From: Helichrysum umbraculigerum
Taxonomy: Eukaryota > Streptophyta > Magnoliopsida > Asterales > Asteraceae
DNA length: 64,000 nucleotides
Reading direction: 5' to 3'
NCBI GenBank assembly: GCA_949592205.1
Contig: CATIUR010000001.1
Span: 241,168,250-241,232,249, forward strand
Part shown: piece after piece, positions 42,760 to 54,002 of the stretch
Layout: every line of letters starts with the position of its first letter
How positions within the stretch are numbered: position 1 is the stretch's first letter
The notes under the pieces: generated by a model
Told to the model about the DNA's origin: nothing
Databases searched by the model: none
What the model saw: only the letters and a program-made list of their open reading frames with translations
Translations under genes and position numbers: made by a program

Positions 42760-43133
42760 ACCCGCGATATGTTGGACCTTTTGAAATCCTTGCCCGGATT
42801 GGTCCTGTCGCTTACAAACTCAAACTGCCACAAGAGCTTAGTAACATTCACGACATTTTTCACATCAGTAATCTTAAAAAGTGTCTGTCTGACGAAAAAC
42901 TCATCATTCCTCCCGACGAGGTCTTTATTGACTCAAAACTAAATTTTGTGGAGGAACCCATCGAAATAATTGACCGCAAAACCCACAAACTCCGACGTAG
43001 TCGGATTAAACTCGTCAAGGTTCGTTGGAACTTGAAGCGCAGTCCTGAGTCTACTTGGGAACGCGAGGATGAAATGCGAAAGAAATACCCTCAACTTTTC
43101 GAAAACGTGACCGATACTCACGACTCAACTTAA
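42760..43133 (+). pseudogene. pol: Integrase C-terminus with chromodomain-like end (D)
   Basis: After the frameshift, reading resumes with the sequence for a GPFEIL- and LPQEL-type connector, then ends in a chromodomain-like tail (IKLVKVRWNLKRSPESTWER, ending 43133). This tail in Tekay elements is thought to guide integration to heterochromatin. Confidence 0.85.
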
Positions 43134-43154
43134 ATCTCGGGACGAGATTTCGCT

Positions 43155-43167
43155 AACGGGGGGAGAA
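43155..43167 (+). promoter_or_regulatory. Polypurine tract (D)
   Basis: AACGGGGGGAGAA directly before the 3' LTR start TGTGACAATCC at 43168, preceded by the GGGACGAGATTTCG motif. Confidence 0.9.
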
Positions 43168-44610
43168 TGTGACAATCCTCCATTTAGGGTATTAATCATT
43201 TCTTAATTGCATGCATTACCTAGAGTAATTCCCTGATTAGTGAATTCAAAACGATTTTTTTTGTGTTAAGTTTTGTGAAACTTACTATGTGATACGTGAT
43301 GTATTAGACTTGTAGTTATATGTGTATATAATTACGTACGAAATGAACATATTAAACTCGACAAACTGAATACAATATAGTTGGTGATATGAAATAATTA
43401 ATAATTCGAAAATTATTAATTACAAATATTAGATATTTATATTATTAAAATAATATAATAACATATACGTTTTATATTAAACGTATCAAACGCGAATCAT
43501 AAAGTTCCAAAAAGAACTTCAAAATACTTTTAAATAATTTTTGTTTGAAATTATTATAGAAAAGTATTAGAACAAAAATAAAACGGGAACCTTTAGACTG
43601 CTATTTAGGACGCGTTATACACGAACAGAAACAATTATAAAACGTACCTAAAGGTCGAAAATAATAAATGTATTTATTTTCCCGTTACTGTTTTAGTATT
43701 TGGAACATTACTTCAAAATATAAATTCCAAATTTGACTGAAATCTGACACGCAATTTCACCGTATAGTACTTCTACTGTAACCAATTTTATTAATGATTT
43801 TAATAAAATATTTCATTTTTATAAATATCAATTACTAAGTTTAAAATATAAATTAAGCTAACGAATAATTGATTTATACGCGAAGTACCACAAATTATAC
43901 CCGTATACGAAACTAACGGGTTAAGAACCCAAACATTTCACACAATAAAAACATGTGCTCGACACACCCTGTTACCACCTTACTTCCATTTGAAAAACTT
44001 GATCAATTCATATTTTATATATACACCTCCTCACATCATTTGGATCACTGCACCAACAACTCAAATAATTGAGTTGATTTTTTCCTCCTTCTTTGAGAAG
44101 CCACGGCAGGAACAAACATGAATCAAGAAAAAAAAAACAGTGGCTTCATTTCTAACATCTTCATCATCATATTCATCTTTCAAACTTCCATTCCATTTAA
44201 ACAATCATACACAAAACGAAATGATTAGTTAATCATCTCTTTATCATCATCATCTACTCGTCGTCGTCATCATCAATTATCTCGATCAGCATCATCATTA
44301 TCTTCCATTGTAAGGAATCAAAAACTATATATTTCATACATATCTATTATAAATATTTCATTGATTATATGATTTTAACTTGAAAATTATGTATAAAAAC
44401 TTTGTTATATGACGATTGATACACTAAATTATGGTTGATTACAAAGTTTTGGGATGATTTGGTTGATTGTGTTCTTGAACTAAAAGTTAGAACCCAAATT
44501 AGAAAATAAGAAATTTGTTTGGATTATGGTGTAACAACTTGTTAAAAAGATGTTATATTATGTTTATATACCATATTGATGGTGGATTAACATGTAAAAT
44601 ACAGACATAG

Positions 44611-44618
44611 ATTATATA

Positions 44619-44683
<65 letters not shown>
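44611..44683. repeat. (AT)n microsatellite
   Basis: About 70 bp of AT dinucleotides, roughly two and a half times longer than the equivalent in the 5' LTR (35733-35759). Confidence 0.95.
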
Positions 44684-44684
<1 letters not shown>

Positions 44685-45504
44685 TGTGCAGTTTGTAAAA
44701 TCACGAACATGGAACAAAGTCTAGAATTTACCAACCGTTTGGCTAGGTTGAATAATAGCCGAAAGGCAAAAATAAAAAAATAAAATATTAGCCGAATGGC
44801 TAGTTTGGCAAACCAAAGAGTTTTTGGTTAGTTTTAGTAAGAACTAAACACATCAATAATATATATTACATTCTTAAACCAAAGGGTACATATAGCTAAG
44901 TGGTTTGTGTGTTACAATTATAAAGGGGAGGTCACAGGTTCGAAACCTGTGACCAACCTTTTTGTCTCTATATTTTTTTTATATATACATTTTACATTGA
45001 GTACATTTACATATATGTACATACATTATACGAACTTACAAACACGTAAACGATTATAAATGTACGACACGGGATTTCGACTTAACGAATTATTTAAAGG
45101 TTATAAAACTTTTGGTACAAAAATTTGGTACAAATTGTACACGTCCGCGGGACACTATTTTTACACAAATAATTAACGATATAACTTTTTGGGCCAAACA
45201 GGTCGATTATATAATGGACCAAAATTAGTAATTTGTTAACGGGCCAAAATAATTTAGTAAGTGTAATTGGGCCACATCTATTGGGCCTCATTATTGGGCC
45301 AAACTAATTGGTCCAAGCCCAACGGGCTGCATAGTTTCAAAATGCAAACTTAAATCGGTTTATATGTATAGGACGAGTAAAATGAAGCGACGATCATTTT
45401 GATATATATATTGGCAAACGACAACTTACCTTTATATATATATAGATATGAAAAGTTTACAAGCGTGTATTATATATATATACGTGACATTAACAAACAA
45501 ATAA

Positions 45505-45565
<61 letters not shown>
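45505..45565. repeat. (TG)n(TA)n compound microsatellite
   Basis: GT repeats followed by about 23 TA units. The 5' LTR has only a short TA run at the equivalent place (36555-36563), so this is a lineage-specific expansion. Confidence 0.9.
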
Positions 45566-46087
45566 GACAACGACAATTAATATATATACGAATATATATA
45601 TTCAACTTATAAGTATATATAGGTATATTGTTTAACACATGTATCACCAACCAACTAAAATTGTACAAATACTTAATTATAACAAATAGTCCGTGTACTT
45701 ATATAAAGTATATTTATTTGCGTCTAGGTATTTGAGGGACGCATCTGGACTACTGTATTATTATGTAACACCCCCGAAATTCACTGTTTTGCGGAAGCAT
45801 AGTTTGGGGTGTTACTAATCAATATACAAAGCACAAGATATACAGCAAACGACCTCTAAATGAGACGTTTTGTAAATTCGTTACATTCCATAGATATAGT
45901 GTTTGAAAACTTAGTGTTTTCGTATACAAAAAATGTAGTTTCCCTAGAGTCCGCGCGTGTAGCGGGAGATTCTATTACATAATCAAAATATACAAAAGAT
46001 AATGCTAAGAATCTCCGTTAATGCAGTTGTGTTGAAATCATGCGACTCTAGCTAAAATCCTGGAGTAATCCTACTCCATCCGGGTAC

Positions 46088-46635
46088 CTGAGAAAACATG
46101 CTAAAAAGTGTCAACCAAAAGGTTGGTGAATCTCACAGGTTTGTAAATAACATCGGCTTTGAACACGAGATTTCATTAGTAGTGCCCATAGGCGTAAAAT
46201 CAGCCATTGCAATCCAGCAATTGTAAAATCAGTATTTGCAATCCAGCAAATGTAAATAGATAAGTTTATACCGTTGCCATGAGGCTCATAATCGAAGCTT
46301 AACCCGTAAATAATATGTTTGCTCCCGTGACATGCTCGTAAGTGAGCAAGCATCAGTAACGAATAAGTTGTCACCCGTTTATACGTGTAAATTGGTACGT
46401 GGCAGCGCTACTGCCCCGGGTGGGGAGGGTCATTTCCCTAATGGATCCATTAACTACTGTTCGCGCTTAAGTCCATAACTAACGATATATGATGGAGAGA
46501 CTTCTGTAAATAGTAATTAACTCATGCAATTCCGTTTGGTATAGAAATCAGTTTAGTACTTGTGTTCAGGAAAAATCAGTAGCATGTATCTCCCCCAATA
46601 AGATAAAACAGTAAAAGTGGGGCCGTAAGACTCAC
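46088..46635 (-). other. Putative LTR intron with hairpins (F)
   Basis: Minus strand, GTGAGT to TTTTCTCAG. Inside are paired hairpins sharing the loop TGGATT: ATTTGC/GCAAAT (46234-46251) and ATTGC/GCAAT (46206-46221). The same interval is 54327-54874 in the other LTR. Splicing is inference. Confidence 0.4.
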
Positions 46636-47009
46636 CTGAGTCTTTGCAAGTACGTTTATATCAATAAACGAGTAATTAATATCAACCGTAGGTTCTCCGA
46701 ACCCGTAACCTTCAAATGCCTAAACATATAAAGTTAAGTAAGTAGATGTCCCGCAAGACCATCTAGGCTAGTTGTTTACACAACTCATTATGTCCAAGTG
46801 TTTGTTTAGTAATCCGTTTGTAGTTTGAAAACAAATATGGCCCGTTGGTGACGGTTTGTAATAATGGTTCAAAGCGTTATCATTTATAACGTAATTTAGT
46901 GTAATTGTAATAGAAAGTATGTTCTATGACGTTTGTTAAGTCGTATGACATAAGTATTTGAAGTTGTGTAAGTTCGACACTTAGTAAAACCTGACTTTTC
47001 AAGGTTCTG

Positions 47010-47285
47010 GTTTGTGCGACGTAGCATGCGACGTAGGGTGGTACGTCGCATGATGCGACCTTCGCAAATCAATGCGACGTAGGTTCGGTTTGCGACGTAA
47101 AAGTCTACGTCGCTATGTGCGACGTCCGCAAGTTAATGCGACGTAATAGGCTGCGTCGCTAGTGCGACGTTGAGATATCTGTGCGACGTAGGCCGTGACG
47201 TCGCTAAATGCGACGTTGGCCACAAAATGCGACGTTTTGAGCTACGTCGCAGATAGTCCAGCGTCTCTGCGACGTAGCGGTCTGA
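47010..47285 (-). repeat. GCGACGTA palindrome cluster in LTR F
   Basis: About 17 GCGACGTA or TACGTCGC words and variants in 275 bp, the same motif as in solo LTR C (28830-29104). Also at 55249-55524 in the other LTR. Confidence 0.85.
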
Positions 47286-48139
47286 TCGGAATTTGGTGGC
47301 CGGAAAATCGGTCGAAAAACTTCCGTTAGGTCCCAATCTTTTACCCAACCCATTTTTGGACATATTAAGCATATATAAACCATAAAAACGTAAAAATGAG
47401 TAAAAACGGAGAGTTTCGGGTTTTGTCGGGAACTTACAACTTGCCGAAATGAAATTCCAGAAAGATAGGATTGTAGATCGTGTTGTCGTGGTCACTTTTC
47501 TCCAAAAGAGTGGTATGATTCGGCGAGGTTTCGTGGTGTTATTTTGCGATTTTAGTGATGAAATTGGTTTGGTGGTTTGAAAGTAAAAGAAAGAGAGAGA
47601 GAGAAATGAAAATGAAAATGGAAGAAAAAGAAAAAAAGAAGAAGGAAAGTGGTGATTTAGGTGGGAGATCCCCACCGTTTTCAGTGTACGCCCCGCGTTC
47701 CGTGCGGTGTTCGTTTTCTTCGTCATTTAGGCATTATATCAAGCAGTTATATTTTTAAAAGGTGACGGGAATGTTTTAATGAAATACCTTGAAATTAATT
47801 AATTATAAAAACATTTGTCGAAGTATTAAAATTCTTAACTCACGTTTAATACGTATTCGTTAAATTATTTAAATTGTCGTCGCGGTATTATAAATAATGT
47901 TTGTCCGCTGTGTATTTTATATAATAAAATACGTTCTCATTATTTAGGTAAGTTTCTGTCACCAACGTCCAAATAACTGTGTCGGACTCCGTCCGGTTAA
48001 TTTGTACGATTTATCCAAATCGCGTAAAAACACACATATATATACAAATAGAGCCTGTAATTAGTCCTATTACATACTAATTACAACTAGTTACAATCAA
48101 TTAGGCATAAATAATTATCCTAATTTAGCAGGTGTTACA

Positions 48140-48154
48140 TTCTCCCCTTGTTAA
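48140..48154 (-). promoter_or_regulatory. Polypurine tract (F)
   Basis: On the minus strand AACAAGGGGAGAA abuts the 3' LTR, preceded by a hairpin-forming ATTTCGGGACGAAAT motif. Confidence 0.92.
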
Positions 48155-48172
48155 AGAAATTTCGTCCCGAAA

Positions 48173-48940
48173 TTAGCTTGAGTGCACGGACGGTGCGTTG
48201 TCTGGGAAGAGATGTGGGTATTTCTGTCGCATTTGGTCTTCCCGTTCCCAGGTGAACTCAGGGCCGCGCCTAGAATTCCACCTGACTTTTACTATGGGAA
48301 TACGACTCTGTTTCAATTGCTTGACCTCTCGGTCCATGATTTCCATAGGTTTCTCGACGAAATGAAGTTTATCATCGATTTGAATTTCGTCGAGCGGTAT
48401 AATCAGCGTCTCGTCAGACAGACATTTCTTCAAGTTAGAAATGTGGAATGTGTTGTGTACGCTGCTAAGTTCAGCAGGAAGTTGCAGGCGATATGCCACT
48501 GGACCAATCCTTTCAAGGATTTCGAATGGTCCGATATATCTAGGATTTAGTTTGCCTCGTTTCCCGAATCGAATAACACCTTTCCACGGTGCCACTTTGA
48601 GAAGTACCTTGTCTCCTACCTGGAACTCAAGGTGTTTGCGTCTCACGTCAGCATAGCTTTTCTGACGATCACGTGCGGCTTTCAGCCGGTTTTGAATACC
48701 AACGATTTTCTCTGTAGTTTCTTGAATGATTTCTGGACCCGTGAGTTGGGATTCTCCTAACTCAGTCCAACAGACAGGTGATCGGCACTTACGTCCGTAA
48801 AGTGCCTCGAAGGGTGCAGCCTTTATGCTGGTATGGTAACTGTTGTTGTACGAAAACTCACACAACGGTAAGTGATTTTCCCAAGAAGTACCGAAGTCGA
48901 CTACGCAGGCTCGTAGCATATCCTCCAGTGTTTGAATAGT
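48173..48940 (-). pseudogene. pol: Integrase end and chromodomain-like tail of F
   Basis: The last segment of the polyprotein, cut off from the upstream part by an in-frame TGA just after TDGQSE (near 48938-48940), where D has CGA (Arg). It contains the last part of the integrase core after TIQTLEDML, the GKRGKLNPRYIGPFEIL connector and a chromodomain-like C-terminus (VKVRWNSRRGPEFTWERED). Otherwise open to its natural stop. Confidence 0.92.
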
Positions 48941-50464
48941 TCACTCGCTTTGGCCATCGGTTTGCGGGTGATAAGCAGTACTCATATCCAGACGAGTACC
49001 GAGAGATTTCTGTAGCGATTGCCAAAAGTTAGAAGTAAAACGGCTGTCCCTATCCGAGATGATCGAGATAGGTACACCGTGTCGCGAGATGATTTCTTTG
49101 ACATAGATGCGAGTCAGACGCTCCATCTTGTCGGTTTCCTTGATGGCCAGAAAGTGAGCAGATTTCGTGAGACGGTCCACGATCACCCAAATGGTATCGC
49201 AACCACTCGAAGTTTTCGGTAGTTTGGTAATGAAGTCCATGGAAATCTGTTCCCATTTCCATTGAGGAATTTCAGGTTGTTGAAGCAACCCAGAGGGTCT
49301 TTGGTGTTCGGTCTTTACTTTGGAACAGGTTAGGCACTTACTGACGTACAAGGCGATGTCAGCTTTCATGTTAGGCCACCAATACCACCATTTGACGTCA
49401 TGATACATCTTGTCAGATCCAGGATGTATAGAGTATCGAGATTTGTGAGCTTCAGCCATCACCAAATCTCGCAAGTTTCCGAATTTGGGTAACCACACCC
49501 GGTTAGAGAAGTATCGAGTTCCATCGGGTTTGATTTCGAATTGTTTATCCAAGCCTCGCAAGGCTTCATTTTTCAAGTTTTCATCGTTGAGTGCTTCAAG
49601 TTGAGCGGTAAGGATTTGAGCAGGAAGCTCGTTATGAATTGTCATAGAAAGTGCTCGGACTCGAAGGGGTTTCACTCGTTCTTTTCGGCTTAAGGCGTCG
49701 GCAACTACGTTAGCCTTGCCCGGATGATATTTGATCTCGCAGTCGTAGTCACTAAGTAACTCAACCCAGCGACGTTGTCTCATGTTTAGATCTTTCTGAT
49801 CGAATATGTGTTGGAGACTTTTGTGATGGGTAAAGATAGTGCTTTTCGTACCATAGAGATAATGTCTCCAGATTTTCAATGCGAAGACCACAGCACCTAA
49901 TTCGAGGTCGTGGGTCGTATAGTTTTTCTCGTGGATTTTCAGTTGTCGTGAAGCATAGGCAACGACTTTTTCCCGTTGCATCAACACACAACCAAGTCCT
50001 TGGTGTGAGGCGTCGCAGTAAACTACGAAATCGTCGGTGCCCTCGGGTAAGGACAAGATTGGAGCACTGCAAAGTTTGTTTTTCAATAGCTGGAAGGCTG
50101 ACTCTTGTTTATCAGTCCAAACGAACTTCTTATCTTTCTGAGTCAGTGTGGTTAGTGGAACAGCTATTCTTGAAAAGTTTTCGATGAATCGGCGGTAATA
50201 ACCAGCAAGACCTAAGAATTGTCTCACTTCGGTTGGAGTGGTCGGTGACTCCCAGCCCTTGATTGCTTCAATCTTGGCGGGATCAACATGAATTCCTTGG
50301 CTGTCAATCACGTGCCCGAGGAATTGAACGGTTCGAATCCAGAACTCACACTTAGAGAATTTGGCATATAACTCTTCGTGTTTCAGAAGTCCTAGAATGG
50401 TTTTCAGATGTTGAGCATGTTCCTGCTCATTGCGAGAGTAAATCAGAATATCGTCGATGAACAC
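48941..50464 (-). pseudogene. pol: RT C-terminus, RNase H and integrase of F
   Basis: Begins at the RT catalytic motif FIDDILIYS after the frameshift. RT thumb (FLGLAGYYRRFI), then RNase H with YCDASHQGLG and THDLELGAVVFAL. The third catalytic Asp is His: the sequence reads IFTHHKSLQ (codon 49826-49828) where D has FTDHKSL. Integrase follows with HHCC (SIHPGSDK, CLTCSK) and the first two acidic residues of the core (WVIVDRLTKS, SDRDSRF). Ends at the TGA described for the next segment. Confidence 0.95.
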
Positions 50465-50477
50465 AATGACGAATTTG

Positions 50478-52580
50478 TCAAGATATGTTGCACACCCGAT
50501 TCATAAGGTCCATGAATACGGCCGGTGCGTTGGTTAACCCGAATGGCATCACTTGGAATTCATAATGCCCATAACGAGTTCGGAAAGCTGTCTTTGGGAT
50601 ATCATTGTCACGGACTCGGAGTTGATGATAACCCGACCGTAGATCAATCTTCGAGTAAACACTCGATCCCTGGAGTTGGTCAAACAGGTCATCGATTCTA
50701 GGAAGTGGGTACCGATTCTTTATGGTTAGCTTATTCAGCTCTCGGTAGTCGATACACATGCGGAAAGACCCATCTTTCTTTTTCACGAATAAGACCAGAG
50801 CTCCCCAAGGTGAGGAACTTGGTCGAATGAATCCTCTGTCCAGGAGTTCCTGTAGTTGGTTAGACAACTCCTGCATTTCGGATGGTGCTAAACGGTAAGG
50901 GGCTCGTGCCACGGGTGCAGCTCCGGGTACAAGTTCGATTTGAAATTCAACTTGTCTAGGTGGCGGAAGTCCGGGCAAGTCTTCAGGAAAGACTTCCGGG
51001 AAATCCCGCACGATCGGAACATCCTCAAGTCGCTTCTCCTCCGACTTCTTCTCCGTTACATGTGCGAGGATGGCTTGATACCCTTTTCGTAGATATTTTC
51101 TCGTTTTCAGACAGGAGACAATATTCAGATTCCGTCTGCCGGTCTCCCCTTGTAGGACTAAGGTTCTACCGGAGACAAGAGGTATGCGAACGAGTTTGTC
51201 ATGACAGATGATTTCAGCTCGGTGCTTGGATAACCAATCCATACCGACAATAATATCGAAGCTGCCGATCTCGACAGGGATTAAATCAATGGAAAACGTT
51301 TCGTTCGTGAGGTTAAGTGTACAGTTGTGTATGATACTATCAGTCTCAATCAGTTTGCCGTTAGCTAATTCTACAATGTATTTAGCATCTAAGGCAGTGG
51401 GAGTAATATCAAGTAAAGGGCTAAATTTCTCAGATATGAAGCTTCTATCGGCACCGGTATCAAATAACACAGAAGCAGTAAGGTCGTTGAGAAGGAACGT
51501 ACCCGTCACGACGTTCGGGTCTTGTCTGGCTTCCCCAGCCTTGATAACGAATGATCTGCCGCGAGCAGGGTTATTGTTGTTTTTCAGCTTTGGGCAATCT
51601 TTCTTGAAATGCCCTGTATTTCCGCACCCAAAGCAGGCCTTTGGTGCATTAGTGTTGGGGGTGGGAATGTTGGTTCGACAATCCTTGGCTAGATGCCCGA
51701 ACCGCTTGCAGTTGGAGCAAGGGCAAGAACCGTCATGGTGGCGGTTGCATTTGGGACAGTAGGGTCTGCTCCCGCTGTACCCTTTCTTCTCCGAAGTTCC
51801 AGATGAATAAGCCTTAATGTACTCAGGATTTTTGTTGGAGGTTTGGTTGGATGAGTTGGGGTTACCTTCCCACTTGCGTTTGTTGTTTGTAGATGGGGTT
51901 GGAGTTGTACCACGGCGGACAGAATTTGCCGTTAGTTCATGGGCCATACGGATGGCGCTCTGAATAGTACCCGGTTTGGAAGAAGTTACCAGGTCTTGGA
52001 GTCTCTCAGGAAGACCATCAACAAATTTCTCGATCCTCTTGTACTCAGGATCGACCATGGTTGGGCACAGAAGTGCCAGTTGGTGGAAACGGTTTGTGTA
52101 TCCGGTGATGTCATCACCCTGCATCTTGTGGTTCCAGAATTCCACTTCTAGTTGTTTCAATTCATCCCTGGGGCAATACTCGCCCCTCAACATCTTCTTC
52201 AACTCCTCCCACGGGAGTTGGTAAGCAGTAGCAACACTCACAGTCTGGGCATAAGTGTTCCACCAGGTGAGTGCGGTGTCAGTAAAAGTACTAACGGAGA
52301 ACTTAACCTTATCTCCCTCCGCACAGTTGCAGATAAGAAATACAGACTCAACTTTCTCGATCCAGCGTACTAGACCGATAGCTCCCTCGGTACCTGCAAA
52401 GTTTAGAGGTTTGCAGTTCTGGAAGTCCTTGTAAGAACAAGGTTTAGCAGTAGTGGTTTCAGCGGCATCGCTGTTTCTCGAGGAGTTTGGTGGAGTATTC
52501 CGAGCCAAGGCTTCAGTAACAGCCTGGGTTATAAGGGAGGTAATCTGGGCGTCGGTGTATGGTCGTGTCTTTGGCGGCAT
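50478..52580 (-). CDS. gag-pol: Gag-protease-RT polyprotein of F (frameshifted in RT)
   Basis: A 700-codon ORF from ATG 52580 (MPPKTRPY). Gag fold at about residues 55-210 (GLVRWIEKVESVF, ALTWWNTYA), then two CCHC knuckles (CSNCKRFGHLAKDC, CFGCGNTGHFKKDC). Aspartic protease with intact DTGA (VLFDTGADRSFIS) and GSFDIIVGMDWLSKH. RT begins with DLPGLPPPRQVEF and FVKKKDGSFRMCIDYRELN. A 2-nt deletion at DLMNRVC (near 50488), judged against D, throws the frame off just before the catalytic FIDD. Gag and protease could still be made. Confidence 0.95.
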   Translation of the reverse strand: MPPKTRPYTDAQITSLITQAVTEALARNTPPNSSRNSDAAETTTAKPCSYKDFQNCKPLNFAGTEGAIGLVRWIEKVESVFLICNCAEGDKVKFSVSTFTDTALTWWNTYAQTVSVATAYQLPWEELKKMLRGEYCPRDELKQLEVEFWNHKMQGDDITGYTNRFHQLALLCPTMVDPEYKRIEKFVDGLPERLQDLVTSSKPGTIQSAIRMAHELTANSVRRGTTPTPSTNNKRKWEGNPNSSNQTSNKNPEYIKAYSSGTSEKKGYSGSRPYCPKCNRHHDGSCPCSNCKRFGHLAKDCRTNIPTPNTNAPKACFGCGNTGHFKKDCPKLKNNNNPARGRSFVIKAGEARQDPNVVTGTFLLNDLTASVLFDTGADRSFISEKFSPLLDITPTALDAKYIVELANGKLIETDSIIHNCTLNLTNETFSIDLIPVEIGSFDIIVGMDWLSKHRAEIICHDKLVRIPLVSGRTLVLQGETGRRNLNIVSCLKTRKYLRKGYQAILAHVTEKKSEEKRLEDVPIVRDFPEVFPEDLPGLPPPRQVEFQIELVPGAAPVARAPYRLAPSEMQELSNQLQELLDRGFIRPSSSPWGALVLFVKKKDGSFRMCIDYRELNKLTIKNRYPLPRIDDLFDQLQGSSVYSKIDLRSGYHQLRVRDNDIPKTAFRTRYGHYEFQVMPFGLTNAPAVFMDLMNRVCNIS

Positions 52581-52942
52581 GATTCTTCAATAAAAGAAAT
52601 GAAGATACATGAGATTTTGTATGAGCTGGTAATTGTCACAGATGTACATGTATAAAAGTAGTAATACATAACATCAACATGGAAAATGACAATTAATGTG
52701 AGTTGAGATAACAAAGGATATCTGATAGATAAAGTGAGTTCAAAAGTTACATCCTACAGAGATAATACAAAAGGTGTCGGGAATGGTTACATCCAACTAG
52801 TTTATAGAGTAGTGCTAGATAGTCCCTAGATTACGAGGTAGATTACAAGACAAAAACTACACTATTCTTAATGTAGATTAATTTGTTCCATAGCGTGCCA
52901 AGGCGGTCCACAGTTTCTGCTAGTCGGTTGGCTCATTCTTAG

Positions 52943-53419
52943 TTACGGTTCCTGGCTTTCGGATTCGTCTTCCGACTCCAGGTTCAGGTCGTGTGGGTGG
53001 TAGCGTGCCTCGAGCATGTCCCTGTATCTTTGAGTCGTGGAGCGGTACCTAGTCTCCTCCGTTGATTTCCTACCCAAACGTTTGATCCATGTTTTGGTCC
53101 TACGGGTTAGGTTGGTGGCCACTTTCTTCCAGTAACGGATCTTATCTTTGATTCGTGTAGGGACAGATCGGTTTGAGATTCTCAATCTTTGCTCATAGTC
53201 TATGCACTTACGCTTAAGTGCCCAATTTCGGCCGTCTAGTCCCACGGCCTGATCTCGCACTCTTTCATATTCTTCTATGTCGATGCCAGTCATTTCGAGA
53301 TTCTGATTTTCGTTTCCCTCCAGCATGATTTCTTCTTCTGGTACGATGTCCTCATCGAGATACGTGTACTGGATTTGTTCCTCGTGGACTTGGTCACTAT
53401 CAGACATGTGGTCGTCCAT
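52943..53419 (-). CDS. Accessory ORF upstream of gag in F
   Basis: 158 codons on the element's sense strand, between PBS and gag, starting at ATG 53419. Composition is ordered: an acidic N-terminal third (MDDHMSDSD, EDIVPEEEIM), a central charged helix-prone part (EEYERVRDQA), a strongly basic stretch (LTRRTKTWIKRLGRKS) and an acidic tail (ESEDESESQEP). No zinc knuckle, signal peptide or membrane segment. I do not recognise a family. The position and intact frame suggest a leader protein or packaging factor; chance ORF status cannot be excluded. There is no equivalent intact ORF in D. Confidence 0.6.
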   Translation of the reverse strand: MDDHMSDSDQVHEEQIQYTYLDEDIVPEEEIMLEGNENQNLEMTGIDIEEYERVRDQAVGLDGRNWALKRKCIDYEQRLRISNRSVPTRIKDKIRYWKKVATNLTRRTKTWIKRLGRKSTEETRYRSTTQRYRDMLEARYHPHDLNLESEDESESQEP

Positions 53420-53987
53420 TTGGGAATTCGCGTCCTTGAGTTCTATAGAAATGACAGAGAGAGGATTTTAGTCCTTGGAAGTACGTTGTTTCCGGGTGTT
53501 AGATGTGATTTTCGTAAAATCATTAGAGTGCGCCACAAGGTGGGGTGACGGTAATCAAGTCTGTCATGGTTGGTGCAAACCGCTGAGAGAAATTCGTAAG
53601 TGTCACCAGGGAAACGTCGGCTATCTCTATAGCGAGTGTGTTTACGTGCGAGGCCTATTCATATATATAATAGCCTAGTAGTATAGTCAGCGAGTGAGGC
53701 CTATGTATGTATATACTCGTATATCACATAATAGCCTAGCGTATGTCTAGCACATAACAAGTAAGAGTCTCGGTTCTCTCGTGGTCAGAGTCTACTAACG
53801 TATTCCTGTTCGACATAACCATTTCAGACTTCACATCATCTTTCCTTAATTGTACATAGTTGATCAGGCTATTTTAAATTAAAGTCGTATGATGTAATTC
53901 CTGAACCAATCATGCCTAATAAGGAAATACTGCCTAATGGTCATAGTCTAGGCCCACTAAATGCAACCTAGTTCACTATAACCTTAG
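53420..53987 (-). other. F leader region
   Basis: About 570 bp between PBS and the upstream ORF. No coding feature recognised. Probable untranslated leader, where packaging signals would be expected. Confidence 0.5.
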
Positions 53988-53999
53988 GCTCTGATACCA
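53988..53999 (-). promoter_or_regulatory. PBS for initiator tRNA-Met (F)
   Basis: TGGTATCAGAGC on the minus strand, three bases inside the 5' LTR edge at 54003. Confidence 0.94.
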
Positions 54000-54002
54000 A
54001 TC

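Larger units (their letters stand above)
43168..45763 (+). repeat. 3' LTR of D, left part
   Basis: Matches 34289-36779 of the 5' LTR with scattered substitutions and expanded dinucleotide runs. Interrupted at 45763 by F; TSD TATTA occupies 45759-45763. Confidence 0.93.
45764..48139 (-). repeat. F LTR, left (3' LTR on minus strand)
   Basis: TGTAACACCCCCG to GGTGTTACA on the plus strand. Contains a GCGACGTA palindrome cluster (47010-47285), a donor-like CAG/GTGAGT (complement of 46630-46638), hairpins, and an acceptor-like TTTTCTCAG (complement ending 46088). A 197-codon ORF at 47133-47726 runs through the palindromes and has no protein-like features. Confidence 0.95.

Noticed and set aside
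47133..47726. 197-codon minus-strand ORF in LTR F (also 55372-55965)
   Set aside because: It crosses the GCGACGTA palindrome field and a pyrimidine-rich tract; the peptide is low complexity and follows the repeat. It is duplicated only because the LTR is.
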